NCBI RefSeq assembly: GCF_000685035.1
Contig: NZ_BAYB01000053.1
Span: 1-47,365 of the forward strand
Direction: 5' to 3'
DNA length: 47,365 nt
Source: Paraburkholderia ferrariae NBRC 106233
GTDB lineage: Bacteria; Pseudomonadota; Gammaproteobacteria; Burkholderiales; Burkholderiaceae
How positions within the stretch are numbered: the stretch's first letter is position 1; every line of letters starts with the position of its first letter. Shown in pieces: positions 8,053-14,484 of this stretch. The notes beneath the pieces were generated by a model. The model saw only the letters and a program-made list of their open reading frames with translations, made no database searches and was not told where the DNA came from. Both the position numbers and the translations under genes were made by a program.

Positions 8053-8796
8053 AATGCACCTCGTGCACGCGGAAACGATTCGAATATGCCGGTCGAATAA
8101 GCACTCTGCCACGAACGGATTATAGCGTGTCCCTCTCGCGATCCACAGGGAAAACTCAATTTTCACACGATAAATCAAAACAGCAAAATGCCGGACGGCC
8201 AGCCTTTCCGTTCCGACTGATGAGAAACATCAAGAGTTTCTTTACCTTGTGAACACTTTTTTCCGATTTCACGATCTTTGTCATTGACAGACCGGAAAAA
8301 TTAACCGAAATCCGCCTGGAAGCCCGATAGCACGGGATAGACGGATCAGCCGAACTGGTTGCGCGCCCGCTGCGGTTGATTGCCGCGGGTGCCTCCGGGG
8401 CAAGCATCGGCGGCCATCGGCGGGCGCTCTCCGGTCGTTGCGGCCCACTTGCATGTTCTCGCCCAATGATGACCAATCAATGAAACGCAATACGCGGCGA
8501 AGGCACCGTTCCCGCGCGTTTCGCATACAAAACATCAGGAGAAAAGGCGCGAAATTGCCGCCCGACAAGGCCGGCAGCCTGACTGCGGCCAATACCGAGA
8601 CTATGCTCTATATCAAAGTCAATTAATCCAGAGTGAATCGCGTTTTAGTCATTTTGTCATGAGGCATTGGGCGGAGATTGCACCGAAATGGACAACCGGG
8701 CTTCTCTAAATAGTTCGACGATTTCACCGGACGCAAAGAAAAATCCTGCACGCCGCATAAGTCGCGCGGCTAACTCTCGCCAGCCGTTGCACAGCG
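8053..8796. other. Gene-poor, AT-richer stretch
   Basis: No gene is supported here. The part from about 8150 to 8680 is clearly richer in A and T than its surroundings. A 62-codon plus-strand frame (8438-8626) has no ribosome-binding site and a composition unlike the neighbours, so I do not call it. The promoter of the DUF3331 gene must lie at the left end. The lower GC may mark foreign DNA or simply a long regulatory region. Confidence 0.4.
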
Positions 8797-9690
8797 CTAG
8801 TCGAGGAATTCGGTGCACCGCCGCCTGAGCATGGCACCGAATTCGTCGAGCCAGCCGATCGAGAGCCGCCAGCTCTGCCAGTACAGATCGACGTCGAGCG
8901 CCCGGCCCGGGATGAGTTCGACCAGTTCGCCGCGGGCCAGGTGTTGCGCGATCATGCGCTCGGGACACATGCCCCAGCCGAGTCCGTTGAGGCAGCAACG
9001 CAAGAAACCGGCCACGTGCGGAATCCAGTGCAGCGGCGCGTCCACCTGCGCGCGCGTGATACGCCTCACGAAGCGCTTTTGTAGCTGGTCTTTCGGATTG
9101 AACTCGATGCACGGCGCGCGCCGCAGCGACTCGCGCGTCACGCCCTGCGCGAAATAGCGCTCCAGAAACGCGGGCGAGCAGACGGCCAGATAGCGCATGC
9201 GGCCAAGGCGCGTGGAGCGGCAGCCTTGCACCGGCTCGGCCTGGGTGGTCACGGCGCCCTGCACGCTGCCATCGCGGATGCGCTCGGCCGTGTGGTCCTG
9301 GTCGTCGATCACGAGGTCGAGCAGGATGCCGCGCTCCACGCAGAAGTCGGCCACCGCGTCGATGAACCACGTGCCCACGCTGTCGTCGTTCACGGCGATC
9401 CGCAGCGTGGGCCGCGTGCCGTCCGACGCGCCGGTGAACGTGGGCATCGCGCCGCCCAGTTCCGCTTCGAGCAACTGCACGCGTTCGGTATGGCGGCACA
9501 AAAGCGCGCCCGCGGCCGTCGCCACGCACGGCTGCCCGCGTTTCACGAGCACGGTGCCCACCCGCTCCTCCAGCAGCTTCACGCGCTGCGAGACCGCCGA
9601 AGGCGTGACGTTGAGCGCACCGGCCGCGCGGTCGAACGAGCCGTGGCGCACGACGGCGGCAAGCGCATCGAGCAACGCATAGTCGAGCAT
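8797..9690 (-). CDS. argP: ArgP-type LysR regulator
   Basis: A 297-residue LysR-family regulator of the ArgP/LysG (IciA) branch, which in other bacteria activates an arginine/lysine exporter according to internal arginine and lysine. The N-terminal HTH reads LDYALLDALAAVVRHGSFDR then ALNVTPSAVSQRVKLLEERV, close to the ArgP pattern. The effector domain contains RIAVNDDSVGTWFIDAVADF and DLVIDDQDHTAERIRDGSVQ, both hallmarks of the subgroup. It diverges from the LysE-type exporter gene at 9825 with 134 bp between starts, the classical argP-argO or lysG-lysE arrangement. The intergenic CTTAA-N6-TTAAG at 9699-9714 is a candidate site. Confidence 0.85.
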   Translation of the reverse strand: MLDYALLDALAAVVRHGSFDRAAGALNVTPSAVSQRVKLLEERVGTVLVKRGQPCVATAAGALLCRHTERVQLLEAELGGAMPTFTGASDGTRPTLRIAVNDDSVGTWFIDAVADFCVERGILLDLVIDDQDHTAERIRDGSVQGAVTTQAEPVQGCRSTRLGRMRYLAVCSPAFLERYFAQGVTRESLRRAPCIEFNPKDQLQKRFVRRITRAQVDAPLHWIPHVAGFLRCCLNGLGWGMCPERMIAQHLARGELVELIPGRALDVDLYWQSWRLSIGWLDEFGAMLRRRCTEFLD

Positions 9691-9824
9691 TAGCGTTCCT
9701 TAATCGGGTTTAAGAAAATCAGCTTCTCTTAGGTCGCCGATGGCCGCAGACTAGCGCCATTCCCCCTGCCGTGCAACGTGTACGGCAACCGGCAGCGAAG
9801 ACTGCCGCACCTCGGCTCCCGACT

Positions 9825-10442
9825 ATGAACTGGCTCGCTTTTTCTCACGGCGCGGCGCTCTGCGCCTCGCTGATCGTCACCATCGGCGCCCAGAACGCCT
9901 TCGTGCTGCGCCAGGGCATCCTGCGCTCGCACGTCGCCAAGATCGTCGTGCTGTGCACGCTCTCGGACTTCATCCTCATCGGCGCGGGCGTGGGCGGAGC
10001 TTCGGCGCTCGTCGAGCGCTATCCCACCTTCGTCCATCTCGTGCTCTACGTGGGCCTCGCCTGGCTCGTGTGGTTCGGCATCGGCGCGCTGCGGCGCGCC
10101 GTGCGCCCGGGCCACGCGGTGCTCGACGCGGCGGCGCAAAAGGAGGCGCCCGTGCAGCGCGCGTGGTCCATCGTGCTCATGACGCTTGCCTTCACGTGGC
10201 TCAATCCGCACGTCTATCTGGACACGTTCCTGCTGATCGGCACCGCGGGCGCGCGCGAGCCCGAAGGCGGCCGGCTGGCGTTCGCGCTCGGCGCGACGGG
10301 CGTGAGTGCGGTGTGGTTCGTGGCGCTGGGCTATGGCGCGCGGGCGCTCGCCCCGCTCTTTCGCCGCGCCGGCGCCTGGCGCGTGCTCGACGGCGCCATC
10401 GGCAGCATGGTGTTGCTGATCGCCTTCACGCAGTTGCGCTGA
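9825..10442 (+). CDS. argO: LysE/ArgO-type amino acid exporter
   Basis: A 205-residue inner-membrane exporter of the LysE family with about six helices. The N-terminus has the family signature (ASLIVTIGAQNAFVLRQGIL), and the second half has FTWLNPHVYLDTFLLIGTAG, containing the conserved WLNPHVYLD motif of arginine/lysine exporters. It probably exports arginine or lysine under control of the divergent argP. I start at ATG 9825; an in-frame upstream ATG (9771) would add 18 residues that lack similarity. A short copy of its 3' part reappears at 12159-12203 beyond the first toxin copy, showing that this gene's end was included in the local duplication. Confidence 0.8.
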   Translation: MNWLAFSHGAALCASLIVTIGAQNAFVLRQGILRSHVAKIVVLCTLSDFILIGAGVGGASALVERYPTFVHLVLYVGLAWLVWFGIGALRRAVRPGHAVLDAAAQKEAPVQRAWSIVLMTLAFTWLNPHVYLDTFLLIGTAGAREPEGGRLAFALGATGVSAVWFVALGYGARALAPLFRRAGAWRVLDGAIGSMVLLIAFTQLR

Positions 10443-10530
10443 GGTGGGCTGCGCTGCGGGCTGCAAGCGCTCAACCGGCGCGGGGCCTGGCTGGCTGCCC
10501 CCGTGCCCCTCTAGTAGCGCTGCATAGGGG

Positions 10531-10545
10531 TTATGACAGTTTGGG
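10531..10545 (+). repeat. 15-bp direct repeat flanking the immunity side, copy A
   Basis: TTATGACAGTTTGGG occurs here and again at 12202-12216, at the corresponding place beside the second immunity gene. It supports tandem duplication of the whole toxin/immunity unit. Confidence 0.7.
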
Positions 10546-10640
10546 TGGGTTGCAGGACGGGCAGGCAGCTATGGTCAATGAGCAGTTTGTCCTGCGAGCG
10601 ATGCCTGCTTGCCAGCCGATCGAGCTCTGCGAAAAGGGGA

Positions 10641-10925
10641 CTACTCGCCGAGAAGGCGCTTCAATTCGTCAAGAAATGAGGCCGTAGTGTGGCCCCATAG
10701 AGCGGGATCGCAGTCACCGCCAAAAAGGCTAGCAAACGCTGTATCGAGGCAGCCCGAGTTGACCTGCCGGAATCGGTCTATCTCATCCAGCATTGCGGTC
10801 CGTTCGCCGGGTGTCATGTTATACGAGCGGACGAGTTCAGGAATCGAATTTCCATAGATCGCATGATCCTCATGGAATCGCCCCATGAGCAATTGTTCGA
10901 GATTGTCGTATGTGCCGTAGTTCAT
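10641..10925 (-). CDS. CdiI-like immunity protein, copy A
   Basis: A 94-residue acidic protein resembling contact-dependent-inhibition immunity proteins of the CdiI_2 type. It ends PALWGHTTASFLDELKRLLG, a C-terminus nearly identical to that of copy B (12290-12583), while the rest differs in more than half of positions. No signal or membrane segment is seen, so it should act in the cytoplasm by binding its cognate toxin. The start ATG 10925 lies 12 nt after the stop of the toxin A reading frame, so the two were one transcription unit. The gene is intact although its toxin partner is broken. Family assignment rests on recognised sequence and on context next to an RNase A-like toxin domain. Confidence 0.75.
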   Translation of the reverse strand: MNYGTYDNLEQLLMGRFHEDHAIYGNSIPELVRSYNMTPGERTAMLDEIDRFRQVNSGCLDTAFASLFGGDCDPALWGHTTASFLDELKRLLGE

Positions 10926-10937
10926 AAGTGCGGAGTG

Positions 10938-11814
10938 TTACGCCAGAAGCATCGCTGTCAATACGTAGTAGGGCATACCATTGTATGTCTGATAGCGGAG
11001 AATTACCCTGACTCTGCTCGCGGGTCGATACTCGCCTGATTGTCTGATCACGATTTTTCCAACGTCTCTTCCAACGTCCGTGACCAATATCAGGTCGTTA
11101 TGCGGTGCAACTGTCCATGCCTTGATTTTCATTGCATTGGCTTGCATCGTTTCCGAGATTGCCCATTCTGCAACCCTGATATCTGTGAACGATGACGCCC
11201 CCCGTATATGCGGTTCGCACTTCAACCGTTCCCTGAGCCACGTTTCGTTCTTGCCAACGTGCTTTTCGAATGTATGGCCGCCGATCCGGCTCCCCGGTTT
11301 CGCTTCATGCTGCATCAGGTTGATCCGGCCCAATGTAACGCTGGCTGCCCGCGCGGCCTTGATCGAGCCAGCGAAGCCGAACGGCACGACCATATCCAGC
11401 GACAGGCCGATATTGTTCGCCATCTCGGGACTGGCCTTTCATCGCCTCGGCCAGCTTCGTTGTGCCCTGCCGGGTCAATGTGGCCGTATCCCGGGCTGTC
11501 CAGACCTGACGGAGTCCCGCCGCCACCGTATCCTAGCCATGCACGCCAAATGCGACACACCCGGCTTTGCTGGCCATCGTCGGTTCCGGCAGCGCGCACA
11601 GCGCCCCCGCGCCGACCATCTCCAGCACCCCGCCGACAACCTGCAGGCTGCCCCATAGCCGGTTGGAAAGCATTTCGGAGTGGCTAATCGACTGGCGCGC
11701 AAGTACGGCCGCCAGTTGCGGCGCACTGAGTACCACGCGCACGCCGTCTGAATCCTCTCGGTATGACATCTGAAACTGTCTCCTGGTCGTTAGGACTTCC
11801 AGGCTAACAGTCAC
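10938..11814 (-). pseudogene. Polymorphic toxin with RNase A-like C-terminal domain, copy A (disrupted)
   Basis: Copy A of the toxin gene. The start region (from ATG 11814) matches copy B with only three amino acid changes in its first 93 residues. A TAG at 11533-11535 stands where copy B has TCG, and one extra C near 11435-11436 shifts the frame. After that shift the frame is open again from 11423 to 10938, giving the distal N-region and the toxin domain: GGHTFEKHVGKNETWL, ASSFTDIRVAEWAI and YNGMPYYVLTAMLLA. These resemble the bacterial CdiA-CT RNase A-like domain (GGHT...HVGK; C-terminal TAY). The last motif here is T-A-M. An internal start at 11423 could express the bare toxin domain, but no good ribosome-binding site is evident. 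Confidence 0.8.
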
Positions 11815-12155
11815 CTTCGTACTCTGAAATGGGCGAAGGATGATTCCTGCATCCAGTCGGTCAATCGATATTAAAAAAAGCGTATGCCCGGCGAGCCGAG
11901 AGCTCCCGCCCCTACTGCCCTTGAGGCTTCAACTGCTGCAGAAGTCCATCGACGAGCGCCGGCGACATGTAGTGCGGCCCGTCGAAGACGGTAGACGCGG
12001 TAGCCGTGATACGCCTCGAGTTGCGGGGCGAGTTCCTCGGGCGTGGCGGCGCGAAAGCCGCCACCCTCTTTCGGCCTGAACGCTTCTGCGATGATGCGCA
12101 CGCGCTTGCTGCCGAGATGTGCGGCCAGCGTGTCGGTATATTCGCGCGCGGCGGC
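11316..12155. repeat. Long imperfect direct repeat, copy A
   Basis: About 840 bp nearly identical to 12974-13811. It covers the N-terminal coding part of the toxin, the spacer before it and the 3' end of the DUF4434 gene. Offsets between copies are 1658, then 1657, then 1656 bp, showing two single-base insertions in this copy (near 11435 and 11990). Confidence 0.9.
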
Positions 12156-12158
12156 TGA
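11912..12158 (-). pseudogene. 3' fragment of the DUF4434 gene
   Basis: This stretch repeats the last 80 or so codons of the intact gene at 13569-14468: it contains LAAHLGSKRVRIIAEAFRPK and ATPEELAPQLEAYHGYRVY. An inserted base near 11990 shifts the frame before the end. At its 5' side the similarity stops around 12155 and is replaced by a piece of argO. It has no start and is a by-product of the tandem duplication. Confidence 0.9.
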
Positions 12159-12203
12159 CTGGCGTTCGCGCTCGGCGCGGGGAGCGTGAGCGCGGTGTGG
12201 TTT
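12159..12203 (+). pseudogene. argO: Short argO-derived scar
   Basis: CTGGCGTTCGCGCTCGGCGCG at 12159-12179 equals 10275-10295 in argO, and the next 23 bp match 10296-10318 with few differences, ending at GTGTGGTT. It directly follows the DUF4434 fragment, so this is the joint between the two duplicated units. The stretch then continues with the sequence that follows argO at 10531. Confidence 0.7.
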
Positions 12204-12216
12204 ATGACAGTTTGGG
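12202..12216 (+). repeat. 15-bp direct repeat flanking the immunity side, copy B
   Basis: TTATGACAGTTTGGG, identical to 10531-10545. Compared with copy A, about 210 bp (argO end and spacer) are missing between the argO scar and this repeat. Confidence 0.7.
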
Positions 12217-12289
12217 GGAAATGCGAACATCGCCGCGTGTGTGCATGCGCCGGGCAGCACGAAACCGCCCGGACGCGGTGAAAAGCACG

Positions 12290-12583
12290 CTACTCGCCCA
12301 GGAAGCGCCTTATCTCATCAAGGAAAGAGGCGGTTGTGTGGCCCCATAACGTAGGATCAAGGAAAAGTCCGTAGGCAGCTTCAAAGGAAGCATCCAGGTC
12401 GCGGGAATTGTCGCGACAGAATCTGTCAATTTCATTTCGCAATATTGAACGCGATGCTGGATCGCTTTCGCTTCTATATAAAGCAAGGATTTCCTCTATG
12501 GTATTTCCCCACAGAGCAAAATCTTCTCCGAAGTAAATCTGAATGAAATTTGACAATTCCGGATATTCGTTCGCCTGTTCCAT
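12290..12583 (-). CDS. CdiI-like immunity protein, copy B
   Basis: A 97-residue acidic protein related to copy A. Shared positions include GEDFALWGNTIEEI (HEDHAIYGNSIPEL in A), EIDRF and the end WGHTTASFLDEIRRFLGE; overall fewer than half of residues match. It is therefore likely to protect against a different toxin variant. It starts 6 nt after the position of the ancestral toxin stop (12590-12592). The base composition is visibly AT-richer than the flanking operon, as is the toxin domain before it. It is intact, while the toxin gene upstream has an amber codon. It is probably cytoplasmic. CdiI family membership is inferred from sequence resemblance and context. Confidence 0.75.
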   Translation of the reverse strand: MEQANEYPELSNFIQIYFGEDFALWGNTIEEILALYRSESDPASRSILRNEIDRFCRDNSRDLDASFEAAYGLFLDPTLWGHTTASFLDEIRRFLGE

Positions 12584-12589
12584 GAGAAT

Positions 12590-13471
12590 CTATTTAATCA
12601 AATAAGCGGTGATGATGTAATACGGCATACCGTTATATTGTTTCCTTTGCAGGAACATCCGAACCTTGCTGAGGTCAATCAGCTACCCAGTTCTCCGGAC
12701 CAGGCCGTATCCTACAATACGTCCGGTCTCACCAACCAAGGGAAGTCTGTTCGTACCATTGCTCGCCTGTGCCCATGCACCGATCCTTGCTGCGTTTTGT
12801 TGCATTACTTGAGAAATAGCCCATTCCGCCATTTCCTGATTACGGAATGATGTAACTATTGCAAGCTCGGTCTCGCGCGCAAGTCTTGCTTGTAGCCAAG
12901 CTCTATCCTTTCCGACGTGCTTTTCCAGCGTATGCCCGCCAATCCCGCCAAGCATCTTCGCCTCATGCATATCCAGGTTGATCCGGCCCAATGTAACGCT
13001 GGCTGCCCGCGCGGCCTTGATCGAGCCAGCGAAGCCGAACGGCACGGCCATATCCAGCGACAGGCCGATATTGTTCGCCATCTCGGGGCTGGCTTTCATC
13101 GCCTCGGCCAGCTTCGTTGTGCCCTGCCGGGTCAATGTGGCCGTATCCCGGGCTGTCCAGACCTGACGGAGTCCCGCCGCCACTGTATCCGAGCCATGCA
13201 CGCCAAACACCACGCACCCGGCCTTGCTCGCCATCGTCGGTTCCGGCAGCGCGCACAGCGCCCCCGCGCCGACCATCTCCAGCACCCCGCCGACAACCTG
13301 CAAGCCGCCCCATAGCCGGTTGGAAAGCATTTCGGAGTGGCTAATCGACTGGCGCGCAAGTACGGCCGCCAGTTGCGGCGCACTGAGTACCACGCGCACG
13401 CCGTCTGAATCCTCCTGGTATGACATCTGAAACTGTCTCCTGGTCGTTAGGACTTCCAGGCTAACAGTCAC
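12590..13471 (-). pseudogene. Polymorphic toxin with RNase A-like domain, copy B (amber-truncated)
   Basis: From ATG 13471 the frame runs 262 codons to a TAG at 12683-12685, then continues in the same frame for 30 more codons to TAG 12590-12592 (ancestral length 293). Residues about 20-165 are an Ala/Gly-rich helical region (WGGLQVVGGVLEMVGAGALC, VHGSDTVAAGLRQVW) shared with copy A. Residues about 170-293 form the RNase A-like toxin domain: GGHTLEKHVGKDRAW, then after the amber codon YNGMPYYIITAYL. In the Yersinia kristensenii CdiA-CT RNase (from memory) a His in the first motif and Thr and Tyr in the last are catalytic; here they would be H180, T288 and Y290, and the last two are cut off. 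No signal peptide is seen; delivery could be T6SS or another route. A second in-frame ATG is at codon 16. A sequencing error at the TAG cannot be excluded. Confidence 0.75.
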
Positions 13472-13811
13472 CTTCGTACTCTGGAATGGGCGAAGGATGA
13501 TTCCTGCGTCCAGTCGGTCAATCGATATTAAAAAAAGCGTATGCCCGGCGAGCCGAGAGCTCCCGCCCCTACTGCCCTTGAGGCTTCAGTTGCTGCAGAA
13601 GTCCATCGACGAGCGCCGGCGACATGTAGTGCGGCCCGTCGAAGAGGTAGACGCGGTAGCCGTGATACGCCTCAAGCTGCGGGGCAAGTTCCTCGGGCGT
13701 GGCAGCGCGAAAGCCGCCACCCTCCTTCGGCCTGAATGCCTCCGCGATGATGCGCACGCGCTTGCTGCCGAGATGTGCGGCCAGCGCATCGGCATATGCG
13801 CGCGCCGCGGC
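12974..13811. repeat. Long imperfect direct repeat, copy B
   Basis: Partner of 11316-12155. Its left edge, CAGGTTGATCCGGCCCAATG, is where toxin-domain divergence begins; its right edge lies inside the intact DUF4434 gene. Confidence 0.9.
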
Positions 13812-14468
13812 GGGCCCGCGCGCATACACGCCGCAGCCGTCCTGCAACAGCACGCCCACGTCGTTCGGCAACCAGCTATCCAGCCACTTCGCAAACGCCT
13901 CGCCGCCGATATTGCTGGTGTCGTACACGCTGATCCAGAGCGGATGCGGCAGGCGTTCGAGCAGCGGCGCCATGCGCGCGGCGTCCTTCCAGGTGGGATC
14001 GGCTTCCACCGGGAAATACCAGCCCGTGACGTGCACGGGCGGGCGCACCTTCGCGAGCGCCAGCGACCGCTCGACCAGTTCTTCCATGTTCGCGCGGGCC
14101 TTCTGCTCGTTCGAATAGCCCGCGAGGCCGACGATCACGCCGCGCGCCCACGGCTCGTTGGCAATGCGGACCCAGTCGGGCACGCGCGGCGCGGGCAGGC
14201 CCGCACCGGCCATGTACGCGACGTCGTCCACGGCGATCCATTGCACGAGCAACTCGTTCACGCCGAGCTTGTCCCAGTTGCCGTGCAGGTCGAGGTGTTC
14301 GTTATCGGGCTGCCAGACAATGCCCTGCGCGAGCGAATCGGCATGCGCGGGCACCTGGAGCGTGCAACCCGCGGCCGCGAGGACACACATCGCAGCGGCA
14401 AACGCACGGGCCGCCGTCTGCACGACAGCGGCACGCGCCATGCGGGGGCTCGCGAAACGCTCTGGCAT
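13569..14468 (-). CDS. Secreted DUF4434-like (TIM-barrel glycosidase-like) protein
   Basis: A 299-residue exported protein, last gene of the exopolysaccharide operon. The N-terminus has a basic start, a hydrophobic segment and LAAAGC (Cys 35), so it may be a lipoprotein or be cut after VPAHA. The rest resembles DUF4434, a TIM-barrel domain related to glycoside hydrolases: HVTGWYFPVEADPTWKDAAR, WISVYDTSNIGG, DVGVLLQDGCGVYARGP and IIAEAFRPKEGG. The acidic residues in the WYFPVEAD and AEAF motifs are where catalytic residues lie in such barrels. It may trim or process the polymer in the periplasm. Its place beside nfrA suggests the counterpart of E. coli ybcH, from memory. The start follows GGAGG (14476-14482 region), 16 nt from the nfrA stop. 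Its 3' third is duplicated at 11912-12158. Confidence 0.7.
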   Translation of the reverse strand: MPERFASPRMARAAVVQTAARAFAAAMCVLAAAGCTLQVPAHADSLAQGIVWQPDNEHLDLHGNWDKLGVNELLVQWIAVDDVAYMAGAGLPAPRVPDWVRIANEPWARGVIVGLAGYSNEQKARANMEELVERSLALAKVRPPVHVTGWYFPVEADPTWKDAARMAPLLERLPHPLWISVYDTSNIGGEAFAKWLDSWLPNDVGVLLQDGCGVYARGPAAARAYADALAAHLGSKRVRIIAEAFRPKEGGGFRAATPEELAPQLEAYHGYRVYLFDGPHYMSPALVDGLLQQLKPQGQ

Positions 14469-14484
14469 GATCGACACTCCCTCC

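Noticed and set aside
8438..8626. 62-codon plus-strand frame in the AT-richer stretch
   Set aside because: No ribosome-binding site, no family resemblance, and an Arg-rich start typical of chance frames.
10938..11423. Stand-alone intact toxin gene of 161 codons
   Set aside because: Comparison with copy B shows it is only the distal part of a longer gene cut off by a nonsense codon and frameshift; the internal ATG has no clear ribosome site.
11316..13811. Insertion sequence as cause of the duplication
   Set aside because: No transposase, terminal inverted repeats or target duplication were found; the boundaries lie in argO and DUF4434 coding DNA, which fits recombination.
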